From: Candidatus Altimarinota bacterium
Lineage (GTDB): Bacteria > Patescibacteriota > Gracilibacteria > BD1-5 > UBA6164
Length of the DNA stretch: 64,000 bases
Reading direction: 5' to 3'
NCBI GenBank assembly: GCA_026988025.1
Contig: JALSMB010000054.1
Coordinates: 1 to 64,000 of the forward strand
The notes below the pieces were generated by a model. It saw only the letters and a program-made list of their open reading frames with translations. It was not told where the DNA came from and searched no databases. Shown here one piece after another: positions 37,355 to 50,667 of the stretch. A program made the translations under genes and the position numbers. Position 1 is the stretch's first letter. The number at the start of each line of letters is the position of its first letter.

Positions 37355-39487
37355 TTATGCTAGATTTTTTACATCCATTACCATTTCTTTCTCTATATCT
37401 TCCATAAATTTTATATATAACTTTGGAGTTATTATCTCTTTACTATATAAATCTTTTACAACTTTTTCTTCTAATTTTAATAATGATTTATTCACTAACC
37501 TAGATTCAATTGCATTAATAGTGGCTTTATGATTAGAAAATATATTAATTCTTTTCTCATCAGCTGATTTATTAAAACTTGAATAAAGTGATATAACTTC
37601 TGCAAATATATTTTTATCAAATCAGAAATCAATATCAGATAGAAGTTTAAGCTCTTTTATAACTTTTCTAGTAATAATAACTCTTGCTCTATTTCTAATA
37701 TAGGCATCTAAATCTGTTGATTTATTTTTATAATTTTTAACAAAAAATCTAGTAAAAATATCATAATCATTTCATTTTTTTGAAATTTTTCTAAGTTGAG
37801 AGTCATCATGTTCAATTCTCTCCATTTGTTTCTCTATTTTTCTAAAAATATATTTAAAATTATGTTCATCTATTTCATTATAAAAAAATAAATCTTTCAA
37901 ATATTGTTTTTCAATTCATAAGGCATGCAAAGAAATAGCTCTTCTTATTAGAGATTTTGCTTCTTCTGGTTTTCATTTTAATAATTCTTTCATTAAAATA
38001 ATAGAATCATTTAATCTCTTTGTATATTTTCAAATTAAATCATCATACTCTATTTTTGTAAGATATGCTTTTTTATATGAACTATTTAGTTTTTCTATTA
38101 TTTTTAAATTTGCTAATATTTTCCCTTCTTTATGTTCAAACTCTTCTAATTTATGAAGTTTATCAAGATCTAATTTTTTCATTATAAAAGAAGTTGTTGG
38201 TGCTTTAATTAATAAAGTAAACATTATACTTCATATAGTTAAAATAAGTAGAAAATCTTTTATAGAAAAATCATAAGTCCATCAAACTAATTCTTGAAAA
38301 GCCATTAATTTATCATATCAAATATCTCCAACTCCTGGTATCATCAAAACCATCATAAGTGCCAATGCTCATCTAAGACTTCCCCATGATAATAAAATAG
38401 ACCAACTATTAGGAATATGTTCTTCTAATTTAAATTTATTTATAATAGTTATAGGTATATATACTGAGATTATTCTTGCTACAATAACAACTCAAATAGT
38501 AACAAATAACGGAAGTAAAAATTTTACGAAATCTAACTCTATACTTGAAAGAATTAGTCACATCAAAATGAAAACTATTGAATTTGAAACGAAAGCAAAA
38601 AATTCCCAAAATTTTTGCATATGAACTTCTACTCTAGGACTAATTTTATATCTACCATAATTTCAAATTACCATTGACGCAATAACTGTAGCAATTACTC
38701 ATGAAATAGGTAAAAATTCAAAATGTTCACTTATAAGTTCAGCTGATATAAAAGTAATATGAGCTAAAAGCATAGTAATAACGATTTCAGCTTCTTCATT
38801 ATTTTTAATATAACCTATTGTTTTTGAAAACAAAAATCATATAGCTCATCAAAATAATATTCAACCAAAAAGCATAGATAAAAACTTCCAAGATCATTCT
38901 ATATAAGTAGTTCAAGTAACAACTCAACCCTCTAAAATAACACCTAAAATAACTAAAAATAAAGCAACAGCTGTTCAATCATTGAAAAGACTTTCTCATT
39001 CAAATAAGATAGTAAGCCTTCTAGGAGCTCAAAGAGATTTAAATATTGATAAAACTGCTACAGGATCTGTAGCTGAAATAAGTGATCAAAATAATAAACA
39101 AACTAAAAATGGAATTTCTAAACCTATAAAAGGAAAAATTAAATATAAAACTCCTCAAATAAATCAAGTAGAAATCAGTAATCAAAAAATTGCTAATGAA
39201 GATATTGATTTCCAATTTGATAGCATATGTCTATAATTTATATTATATGCAGCCTCAAAAAGTAAAACAGGAAGAAATACAAAAAATAATATATCAGGTG
39301 TTAACTTAAAATCATCTATAAATGAAAATAATGGGATATTTGAAATAGGTACAAGTATTAGACCAATAATAACCAATAATACTGTATAAGGAAAATTCAT
39401 TTTTTTACTCCAAATATAAGCAAAAGAAGAAATAATTAATAATGCAAGAACAGACATTGTTTGAGATAAAAAATCTACTTCGTCCAT
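37355..39487 (-). CDS. Na+/H+ antiporter (CPA1 type) with long cytoplasmic C-terminus
   Basis: 710 aa: 'SQTMSVLALLIISSFAYIGSKKMNFPYTVLLVIIGLIL...FFVFLPVLLFEAAYNINYRHM...SATDPVAVLSIFKSLGAPRRLTILFEGESLFNDGTAVALFLVIL'. Confidence 0.88.
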
Positions 39488-39619
39488 AAAATTTATAATT
39501 AAAAATAAGAGGTAAAAAACTAAGCAAAAAAAGCCTAGTTTTTAAATATGAAAAGAGTCTAAAAAAAAATAAATATTAATCAAGTTTAAATTAAAAAAAT
39601 TAGTATAAAACTAATTTTT

Positions 39620-40321
39620 TTAATTTGGATTATTATAAACAAAAGCATTGCTAATCACAGAATAATATTTTCAAGCTAATTTATCTACTTGAGATAATCA
39701 ACTAAATATTGTTCATGATCAATATACATATTCATTATCATTTAAGTATGATTTATAATTCTGAGTAGTTCATACATCTGAAATATCAAATGAAGTAAGT
39801 GAACCTGTAGAATTTATTGGAATATTATTATCATTAAGTAAAAGTCATAATTTTTTTCATACAAAAGTTGGATACCTATATGTATAATCAACTGCTGCAT
39901 AAGAAGTATTAAAATTACTAGCTAATCTTAAATTATTATCATCTTCTAGAAAAGCCATTAATTGAAAATATTTTCTATTTTTAGTTAAATAATATGTAAA
40001 ATAAGTTTTATCTAATGGATCATATCCATCTCAAGAATAGTCTATAGTTTCTAATACATTTTTTCATAACTCTCATTGATATCATATAATGTTTACTCAA
40101 CTTTTTATTTCAACATAAGAACCTGGTAAAGGTAATTTACCATGAGTAAGGATTGTATTTAATCATTTTTCAATAGATTCCAATTGTGAGTGTCTATTTG
40201 TATCTCTTACTCATATCAAATATCAAGAATAAGAAATAAATCCAATCGTAGATAATATTGCTAATATAGTAATAACTACTATTAATTCAACTATAGTAAA
40301 TCATTTTTTATTTATATACAT
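39620..40321 (-). CDS. Type IV pilin-like / pseudopilin protein
   Basis: 233 aa: MYINKKGFTIVELIVVITILAILSTIGFISYSGYLIGVRDTNRHSQLESIEKGLNTI...; prepilin GF-T-x-VE motif. Confidence 0.85.
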
Positions 40322-40453
40322 ATTTTTTTATAATAAAATATTTATTTTAAAGATTATATATATTTTATTGAAATATAAAAATATAATTACTTGACTATAT
40401 TAATATAAATAGATAATAAATATATATTTATTATCTATTTAATTAAATAAAAA

Positions 40454-41488
40454 ATGAAAAAAATTATTTTATCTATACTATTTTTTATAATTACTATCAA
40501 TATTACAAATGCAGATAATGATTGGTATAAACCTAAAATATGAGATAACATATTAATTCAACTTCAATGAAAAATAAACCCTAATTTATATGTAAATTTA
40601 TATGATATAGATTTATTTGATACACCTCAAAAAAATATTGATGAAATACATAAACAATGAAAAAGAGTTATTTGTTATTTTTCTGCATGAACTTATGAAA
40701 ATTGGAGAAGTGATAAAAATAAATTTCCAAAAGATATTATATGAAAAAAACTTGAAAATTGGCCATGAGAAAAATGGTTAGATATATCAAATTTCAAGAA
40801 ATTTGATAAAATAATGATATCCAGACTAAACTTAGCTGTATTTAAAAAATGTGATTGAGTAGACTTTGATAATATTAGTTATTCTAAAAATAGTAAAGCA
40901 GAAAAATGATTTAATATAAGTTATAATGATTATATTAAATACAATACTTTTTTAGCAAATCAAGCACATAAAAGATGACTATCAGTATGATTAAAAAATA
41001 ATTTATTACAAATTAAAGACTTAGTAAATATTTTTGATTTTGAAATAAACGAAGAATGCTATACCTATAATGAATGTGATTACTTAAAACCTTTCATAAA
41101 AAATAATAAAGCTGTATTTTGAATAGAATATGAATTAAAAAAAGAAGATTTCTGCCCAAAAGCAAATAATTCTTGATATAGTTTTGTATTAGAAAATTAT
41201 GATTTAGATTGAAAAAAAACTGATTTTTGTCATAAAACTACACTAAAAAATAATAAAAATTTAGTTATGTATCAAAAAGATTTAGATATAAAACTAAAAA
41301 ACAAAGTAAATAAAATTTTAAACGATTTAAAAAATAAACATAGTAAAACTTATAATCAAAAATTATATAAAAAATTAATTTATAAATTAGAAGAATTAAA
41401 AATAAATAATAATAAATTTATAGAAAATACTAGATATAGTTTACTAATAGATTATATAATTATACAAATAAAAAATAACTTAGATTAA
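40454..41488 (+). CDS. Secreted GH114-like (TIM-barrel) glycoside hydrolase
   Basis: 344 aa: signal peptide; 'INPNLYVNLYDIDLFDTPQKNIDEIHKQGKRVICYFSAGTYENWRSDKNKFP...WPGEKWLDISNFKKFDKIMISRLNLAVFKKCDGVDFDNIS'. Confidence 0.75.
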
Positions 41489-41506
41489 AATCTAAGTTAT
41501 TTTTTA
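41474..41506. terminator. Bidirectional terminator between convergent genes
   Basis: aataacttaga-ttaaaa-tctaagttatttttt. Confidence 0.7.
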
Positions 41507-42985
41507 TTTACTTTTTGCACAACGAAATCATAAATTCCATTCTTTATTACTTCAATCAGTAGCTGGATCTAAAGAATATATTCAAGACATAGCTCAATCC
41601 CAAGCAGATCATCAACGATGCAAAGTACTAGAAGTAGCTCAATCAGAATTAAAAATTCATCAAATTCAAGCATTAGGATCAGAATTTATTAATGGTCAAA
41701 ACTTTACTCTTTCATTTGAATCAATTTGAGAATTATTCCAATAAATATCTCATGTTCATAAATTTATTGTATCTGTAATTCATTTATCTACATGTTCCCA
41801 TATTCATCAAGCTAGATCCCAAATATATTCTCACGAAAATAATTTATGTTGTCTTTTTTTATTACAAGCTTCGTTTCATATTCAAGATTTATAATCATAA
41901 TAATAATCAACTCATCACTCATAACACCATCTTGAATCTGAACTATCACCACTAAGTCAACTAGTAATATATCAATTACCTATTTTTCAAGAAGACCAAT
42001 TTTCTTGTAAAAATTCTATATCTCTAGCTATAGACATCCATTCTGATTCTCTAATTAAATGAAATCATTTTCAAAGTGATTCACATGCAAATTTAGCACT
42101 TGTTAAATCTATATTAGCAATAGGATACCTTCAAATAGTAGATATTATTTCTTTTGTATCATCATAATCATATGTAGCAAAATTATTAAGTGTATCTCAA
42201 AAAACTGCCCCAGTTTCATCAGTATATCACATTTCATATTTAGCTACACAAAATCATTTTTGATTAAATCATGCATCTCACCATGCTCAAACAAATCATT
42301 CTGGACAATATTTTGGAGGTCAATATTTTCATGGATCAGATAATGTTTCCAATTTATTAGACAATAAAGATCAACTAAAAACATATTTTCTATTATTCTC
42401 AACATTAGATATAAATATATCATTAGCATTATCTAGTGTCAAATCAACAAATGTCGCAGTTTTAATTGCAGGTACTTCTTGGATAGGTGTATTAAATTCA
42501 TCAGTTAAAATTCATAATCTACTTCATAGTACTCAGTTATATAATCAAGAATAATCAACAGCAAAAACACTACTTCATCATATAAAACTAGTTGATGAAT
42601 CTTCATTTTCAAGATGAGTTAATAATTGAAAATATTTTCTGTTTTTTGTAAGATAATAAGAGTAATAAGTATTAGTTTTAGGGTCTTTTCAATTCTCTGA
42701 ATAAGATATAGTAGCTAATACATCTTTTCAAGCATATCATTGATATCAAATAACTTTTCAATTTACTCTAACTTCAACATAATCATCAGGCATAGGTAAA
42801 TTAGATGTAATCATACGTGATTCTAATCATTCAGAAATAGATTGCAATTGAGAAAATCTGCTAGTATCTCTTACAAATAATAAGTATGAACTAAAAGACA
42901 TATAAGCAATAGTAGAAAGTATAGCTAATATAGTTATAACAACTATTAACTCTGATATTGTAAATGCTTTTTTATTATTTAACAT
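41504..42985 (-). CDS. Type IV pilin-like protein with C-terminal C-type-lectin/FGE (SUMF1)-like domain
   Basis: 493 aa: MLNNKKAFTISELIVVITILAILSTIAYMSFSSY...; C-term '...ICESEW', 'LAGGMWEHVDKG', 'STLHRGGSAWDGAMSGIYSLDPATDGSNKEWNLGFRCAKSK' (RGGS...GFRCA signature). Confidence 0.75.
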
Positions 42986-43084
42986 AAAATTTATATTATA
43001 ATATAAAATTATTTATATTTATTATAGTAATAAACAAAAAAAACTAAAACAATGTTTTAGTTTTTTCTTGACTAATCTATTAGA

Positions 43085-45613
43085 TTAATCTTTATTTTTA
43101 TTTTCAGATTGTTTAGCTAACATTTCTTGATGTTTTTTTGCCTTATCATCTTTTTTCTTTTGCTCAAAATCAGCTTTCTTTTTTTCCCACTCTTTTTCTT
43201 GTTTTTCAATATCTTCTAATCATTTAGCTATTCTATATTCTACTGATTTTCTAGATTTTGAATATTTTTCACGAGATACGGAAAGTATTTTTTCATATCT
43301 AGAATGAAACACTTCATTATTTTTTTTATTTGGTGGAAATGTTCATGCAGAAAATACATTTGATGGCATACCATCTATTAACTGTTTAGTATAAATAGTA
43401 TATTTTTTAAGATTCATTAAATCATCTTCAGATATTTCTCAACTTAATACTTCTTTTAAAATAGTTGCATCATGATATCATACCTGAAATGAAACAATAG
43501 ATCATACATTACCAAATACTGCTCATCTAACTGATTCTTGCATTTGATCAATATATTGATTTGCCATAACTAAATTTAATTTATATTTTCTAGCTTCTGA
43601 TAAAATAGTAGCAAATGAATCTGTTGCAAAATTTTGGAATTCATCTACATATAAATAAAAATCTACTCTTTTATCTTCAGCAATATCTGCTCTACTCATT
43701 GCATCCATTTGAAACTTTGTAACCATCATAGCTCAAAGTAATGCTGATGCATCTTCTCAAATCTTACCTTTTGATAAATTTACTATTACTATTTTTTGAT
43801 TATCCATTGCCCATCTAACAGAAAAACTATTTTTTGGTTGTCAAAGTACATTTCTTAAAATAGTACTAGAAAGAAATTGTCATACCTTATTTAAAATAGG
43901 TCATGCTGCTTCTACTTTTTGATTTGGAGCCATTTTTGCAAACTCTCAAGTCCAAAACTTTTTTACAACTGGATCAGTTATTTTATTCACTACTTTATTT
44001 CTAAATGTATCACTTGTTAACATTAGTGGAATAGAAATAAGTGTAGAATTTGGATATTCAATCAAAGCTAAAACTGTATTTCTAAGAATATGCTCAAGCC
44101 TAGGCCCCCATGAATCTCAAAATATTTTCTTAAATATTCATACTAAACCAGAAGCTACAAGTGGTCTATGTTCAGGTTTCACATCATCAAGCATATTAAA
44201 TGCAATTGGCCAATCAGTATCACTTGGATCAAATATAATAGTTTGATTTGTTCTAGATTTTGGTATAAATCATATAACTGCTTCAGCTAAATCCCCATGT
44301 GGATCAATAACAGCTACTCACCTACCTTTTCTAATATCATCGATAATCATATTTTCTAAAAGAACAGATTTTCACATTCAAGTCTTTCATAAAATATACA
44401 TATGTCTTCTCCTATCATTTGGTCAAATACCAAAACTCATATCTGTTCATCTAAAATTTGTCTTTCAAATAGGAGTTAAATCAGTTTCTGGTTCTATATC
44501 ATCAGTTAAATCTGGATCAACAATAGGTAAATTTGAAGGTGGTTCAAAATTTCTAGCTGATACCCAATTAATTTGTGGAGTTTTCACATAACTAGTAGGT
44601 AAATGAACTAATCATGACAATTCATTTGTAGTTAATATCATATTTCAACTTACTTCTCTATTTTTTACTTTAATAATTTCCTCATCATTATTTTCTATTA
44701 TTTTATCTAACTTAAATGAGTTTAATCAAAAATTTGAAAAAACATGTAAAGTAGAATATATTTCTTTAATAGATCACTTTGCTTCAACTAAATCCTCTCA
44801 TGCATGAATAATATTTATACTTGTACTATATCATTCCAAAGAAACCTTATTTTTCATGAATCTAGGTATAGATACATCTTTATCGTTTAAATCTGCTACC
44901 TCTTCTTTTTTATTATCACTTACTTTTTCATCAACATCAAAATCAATTCAAGATCAAGAATGTTTAAAAAATAAACCAAATAACTTAATTAATAAAATAA
45001 ATGGAAACAATAAAATTCTTAAATAAATTAAGTTTTTATCTAATAATAATTTTTTATAAAATTCTGGATATCCAGATAAAAGTATTTTTGCAGTATCTTT
45101 TAATCATTTTTTCCAATTTTTATCTATAATTGGTGTAAAATTTATTTGAAATGTATTTAAAGTATATTTTCAAGTTCTTCATAAAGCAGAAGTAATAGAA
45201 GAAAATGGATCCACAGTATCTTTACTTGCTTCTTCCTGTAATTCAGTAAAACTTTTTATAGGATATAAATAATGCTTATCCAATTTAAGTTTTCACACAT
45301 GAATTTTATCATTTGGTATTTTTTCTAAATAATCTCATACTTCTTTAATTTCTACATCATTATAATGAGCATAAATCTGATTAGTAAGAAAATTTGTATA
45401 CTTGCTAGGTGAAATTATAAAAAACCTAATTCTATTACCTATCTTCGTTATTTCAAAAGAAAAAGTAGGTTGTTCTTTAGCTAATCTATTAAATATATTT
45501 TTTTTATCAAAATCATCAAAAACCCTGTGTAGAACAATTAATATATGTTCAAATACTCAAGGTCATTTTAAGTTGTTTTTATCAACTAATATTTCTAATA
45601 TTTTTTTATCCAT
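43085..45613 (-). CDS. TraG/TraD/VirB4-like secretion/conjugation-type ATPase (DUF87-like)
   Basis: 842 aa: 'MYILGKTGMGKSVLLENMIIDDIRKGRGVAVIDPHGDLAEAVIGFIP...QTIIFDPSDTDGPIAFNML...VDFYLYVDEFQNFATDSFATILSEARKYKLNLVMANQYIDQM'. Confidence 0.85.
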
Positions 45614-45730
45614 AATTTTTGTTATTACCTATAGCAATAATTTATAAATATTTATCTATAAATACACTAAAAGTAGTTAATGAATTATATATTAATTATA
45701 GTATATTTTAATCTTTTATGCAAATAATTT

Positions 45731-46168
45731 TTAGTTCTTAAATTTCTTTCACCATACTCAATGCTGACTACATTTTACTCTTATTTCAAATTCATCTAAA
45801 TCATCAAAATCAAATTCAGTAGTAGCCTCAATATCTAAGTCTAAATAGTTAGTTTTTATTAAATCTTGATATTCATCATATAAAGAAACTGATGCTATTC
45901 TATGATTTTCTCACATAGGATGAATTTCATTTCAAACAATAACTTTAATTTTTCAATGACTTATTTCTACTTCTGGAAAATGATCGATTTCTAATGCTTC
46001 TAGATTATTATCATCTATATAATTCACTTCTTCTTCAACTCATTGAAAACAATCAAATTCCTCACAAACTGGACAGTTATCTAATTTATCACCAGGATTA
46101 ATTCACTCTTCTTTGTCTCATAAATCACTATCATATGAGTAACTACATTCAGTACAGAAATATTTCAT
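45731..46168 (-). CDS. Rubredoxin-like plus desulfoferrodoxin/superoxide reductase-like protein
   Basis: 145 aa: MKYFCTECSYSYDSDLGDKEEGINPGDKLDNCPVCEEF... followed by 'HFPEVEISHGKIKVIVGNEIHPMGENHRIASVSLYDEY...VKCSQHGVWGKKFKN' (HPM.ENH, C..HG.W ligands). Confidence 0.7.
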
Positions 46169-46226
46169 TTTGATTTTTTAGGATTATATATTATTATTTA
46201 GTTAATTATATAAATAAATCTTTTAA

Positions 46227-46940
46227 ATGAAAGAATCTTTCGATAAAAAACAACATGATCAGTTTATAAAATATTTTGATATAAAAGAAAATCCTTCTGA
46301 AATAGAAATATGATTTTATAAAAAAACTGAAAAATATATAAAATATATAAAATGGCTACCCTGATTAAAAATGATTTGAATATGAAATAGTATTTCAATG
46401 AATACAGCTACTTCTAGTTCTGATATAGATTTATACATAGTGTCAGATAAAAAAACTATGTGGTATAATAGAGTAATTATAACTATAGTATTTCAATTAT
46501 TATGAGTTAGAAAAACAGCTAAAAAACATGCTTGAAGATTTTGTCTTAGTTTTTTTTCAACATTAGAATGAATGGATTTTTCAAATTTTAAAATAAAAAA
46601 TGATATATATTTATATTTTTGGATACTTTATTTTAAACCTATTTTAAATAATGATAATACTTATGAGCTATTCTTAGAAAAAAATAATTCATGGGCAGAT
46701 TTTAGTAAATACAATAATTTATTAGAAAAAAATAAAAATTATATAAAATACAAATGAAAAAAAAGAAAAATATGTATTTATATAGAATTTATAAATAAAA
46801 TAACTAAAAAAATATTTCTACAAAAAACACTAAAAAAATATAATCAAATTTGAAAACCATATTGAGTAATAATAAATAATAATATACTTAAATTTCATAA
46901 TTGAGATATTAGAGAGACAATAAAAAAAGAATTAGTTTAA
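46227..46940 (+). CDS. Nucleotidyltransferase-fold protein
   Basis: 237 aa: 'GIGNSISMNTATSSSDIDLYIVSDKKTMWYNRVIITIVFQLLG' (GxxS...DxD NTase pattern). Confidence 0.6.
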
Positions 46941-46948
46941 AATATAAA

Positions 46949-48253
46949 CTAATTCTTTTTTATTATTCTAATATCTACTTTTCAAATTGTATGATTTTCA
47001 ATAGAAAGTACTTTACAACTAAATATTTCATTAACTTCTCCATCATCATTTTTTATATCAAAACTAACAATTTGATCTTTTTCTGGAAATCAACCTAATA
47101 TATGAGTAATAATATAACTTAAAGTTTCTCAATCAAATTCCCTTTCATTTAATCAAATACTAGGTAATTCTAAATTAAATTTTTTTAAAATATCTTCAAT
47201 TAAAACATCACTTTCAACTCTAATAGAATTTTTTCATATTTTTATAAACTCCTCTGCTTCTTTATCTGTTTCATCTCTTATTTCTCAAAAAACTTCTTCT
47301 ATAATATCTTCCATAGTGATTAAACCTGAAACTCATCCATATTCATCTATAATAATAGCCATAATTTTATGAGATTTTTGAAAGGTTTCCATAAGTTTTG
47401 CTATAGACTGATTTAATGGAACTTTTAAAACTTGTTTTAATTCTAAGTTAGTTATCTTCTTATCTAATTCTCACTTATAAACAGATTTAACCAAATCTCT
47501 TGATGTAATAAAATAATCTATTTTATCAATAGTTTCAGTATAAACAGGTATTCTACTATGAGTATGGCTCAAATAAAATTCTAAAGCATCTTTTATGCTA
47601 CAATCTGAAGAAAGTGCATCAATTTTTACTCTAGGAGTCATTATTTCTTCAACTGTAGTTTCATCAAATTCTAAAATTGATTTTATTTTAGCATGCTCTT
47701 TATCATCTATACTTCACGATTGTTTTCACATATCTATAAAACTCTCTATTTCTTCTTCTGACATTTGTTCTACTTTATTCTTTCAAGAAAATAACTTAAT
47801 AATTATCTCCATAAAAGATATAACAGGATAAAGTATTATCATTAAAACTTTATAGATTGGAGCAACCAATAACGATATAGTTGCTGCATTTTTTGTTGCA
47901 ATACTTTTTGGAATTATCTCTCAAAATAATAAAAGTAAAAATGTAACTATTCATGTAGCAATTCAAATAGCAGTTGATTGAGGTAGTCATGAAGCATCAG
48001 CTAATCATATAGCTATAGTTGTAGCTAAGGCAGCAGTATAAACATTGACCAAGTTATTTCAAATAAGAATAGTTATAAGTAGTCTATCATTATTTGATTT
48101 GATTTTTTTAAGAGATTTTGAACCAAATCTATTTTGTTTTACGATTGAATCAAGCTTATGCTCAGCCAAACTCATAAGTGCTAATTCTGTACCAGAAAAA
48201 AAAGCTGAAAATAAAAATAAAACAATAAACAATAATATCAATAAGGGGTCCAT
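46949..48253 (-). CDS. CNNM/DUF21-CBS-CorC hemolysin-family membrane protein
   Basis: 434 aa: MDPLLILLFIVLFLFSAFFSGTELALMSLAEHKLD...EEIMTPRVKIDAL...HSRIPVYTETIDKIDYFI...[24 protein letters not shown]. Confidence 0.9.
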
Positions 48254-48343
48254 AAAATTTAATTATTTAATTAAAAAAAGTATTCTAAATTTTAGAATAC
48301 TTTTAACAAAGTTATTTTAACTTTTTTTATATATTTGTAAAGA

Positions 48344-49987
48344 TTATTTATTTCAAACTATTATAAACTGTTCTCATATAAAGTTCTTTTCATCTCAAAT
48401 AATCATATGATTAGATAATGATTCTATACTTCATGTCAATGAATCATCTATAGGATTTATATATAATCATGTTCAAGTACTACTTTCTCAAGTTATTCTA
48501 TAAGATAGATTTGAACTAAGTTTATTTATAACAAATAATGCATAATCCTTATTTTTGAAATCAAAAGAAAAAGTATTTGATGTTCTAGTTGTAGATAATC
48601 ATAATGAACCACCACCATATTGAATATATCATGAATTCATTGTTAAATCTTTTATTTCATATGATTTTTTTAACAATAATGTATTATCATTTTTATAAGC
48701 ATTGCTATCAAATTCATATAATTTTAAGTCAAACTTAATATCTTTTGAATCAGAAAATAAATCTAAATATAAATTTCAATCTACAATATCTCACATTTTA
48801 AGATTTAATCAATCATTGTTATTTGTATTTTTTTCTATAAAAGCATTTGTTTCATAATTTGACCAAAAAATGTTTTGATAAGTATTACTATCTCTTACAT
48901 CTCAGAATATAGTAAGTCTAGGAATTACATCATCATCTTGAAATCAACCAGGATAATATATACCTCAAGTAGAAGTTACTCTATAATCATCACTATTAAA
49001 ATTATCATCATAATTATCTCATCATACTGTTCATGTTTCATCAAAACTAATTAAAGTGCTATCAGTATCATTAAACTCCCTTTCTCATTTCCGACTATTA
49101 GTTCAAGTAGTTCCAGAGTTTATAGATTCATATATTTTAATTTCTTTAAAATCGTTATATCTATTACTTCAAGAATTTTCCCTTATTTGTAAGTACCTAA
49201 CTCAAACGTTTATTCATAAATTTCTAAAATCAACTAATTCATAATCCTTCCCCTTCATTCATGATAAAGTACTACTTGTTATGTAATTTCAAGAATTATC
49301 AAAATAATACACATATGCAGTATCCCAATACCACCATTGGAAATGTGTATTTTTAAATATTTCCATTGAATACAATAATTTTTCACTTCAAAAATCAAAT
49401 TTAAAATATCAATTTTTACTATATGTCGATATATATTGTTTTGAATCAACAAAAGTATCATATGCATTCTCTTTTGGATAAGATGAACTATAACTAGTAG
49501 TTGCAATAGCTGTAGATCAAGGTGCAATATTTACTCATTGAGTTATTCATCATCAACTCACTCAATTGATTAAATTCACTATATCTCACTCATAAAAGAC
49601 TCTTGTAAAATCATGAGTTATATTATCAAAATATATTCTAAATTCTTTACTATTATAAGTTCAAACACAGAAGTAACTTCAAAGTTCATAATGCATTTCA
49701 GAAGTCATTCAAGTAGTTTTTTGAGTACTTCAACTCATAGTAATATTTGTAGGACAAGATATAAAATCTTCAAATCAATTTCAATTTCAATTATATTGTA
49801 AATCTGTCTGAATATTTATATCTCATTTTTGTTGAACATTTTTAAATACCTCTTCTGCATTTTTTCAAATATCTATATTATTATTCATAATAGTTACATT
49901 ATTGAAAACAACATATCATAAAATAAGTATTATATTTATTAAAATCAAAATAAATATAAATATAGAAGCTTTTTTATTATTAATCAT
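48344..49987 (-). CDS. Secreted/pilus-associated protein with F5/8 type C (discoidin)-like domain
   Basis: 547 aa: N-terminal hydrophobic MINNKKASIFIFILILINIILILGYVVFNN; 'NIAPGSTAIATTSYSSSYPKENAYDTFVDSKQYISTYSKNGYFKFDFGSEKLLYSMEIFKN...YDFKEIKIYE'-like region. Confidence 0.6.
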
Positions 49988-49997
49988 AAAATTTATA

Positions 49998-50609
49998 TTA
50001 AAAATCAAAATTAAATTCTGCTATATCATTTGGATCAAAAAATACATCAGACATATTTTTACCAAAATTATTTTCATCATTGACTAATATAGTAGACATA
50101 TATATATCTAATATTCATCCAGAATTATATAATTCTGGTTTAAAATCTTTTATTCTAACTCATTTTAAAATTTTATCATTATGAAAACTATATGTATATA
50201 TAACTCAACTATTAGTTTCTATATCAGTCAATTCTTTAAGACTTAAAGACCTATATCAAATAAAGTTATTTCAATATATTTTATTTTTTTGTAATTTTTT
50301 AGTATCATCATCTACAATTCAAAAAAGATATCATCAATCTCAAATTCAATTTTCTAAAGTAAATGGTTGATTTTCTGTTTCAGTTCAATAAATAGTGAAA
50401 TAATTATATCAAGATTTCACATATCTATTTATAATATCCTTTAAAGAAAAGGATGAATCAATTGCTTTCGTTGCTTCATTTGTAATTCTAAGCTCATTTA
50501 AAGACATAGACATAAAAGTCATAACAATAACTATAACTGCAGATGACACAAAAACAGATATAATTAATTCAACTAATGTCATAGCACTTTTATTTTGAAA
50601 AGATTTCAT
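49998..50609 (-). CDS. Minor pilin / pseudopilin (PilW/GspJ-like)
   Basis: 203 aa: MKSFQNKSAMTLVELIISVFVSSAVIVIVMTFMSMSLNELRITNEATKAIDSSFSLKDIINRYVKSG... Confidence 0.8.
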
Positions 50610-50667
50610 TTTTTATAAAAAAGTTATATAATCCTACTGATAATACTAAATAATAAATAATTGTAAA

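Noticed and set aside
41504-42985. Confirmed diversity-generating retroelement
   Set aside because: Only a CLec/FGE-like target-type domain is visible; no reverse transcriptase, accessory gene or template repeat recognised here.
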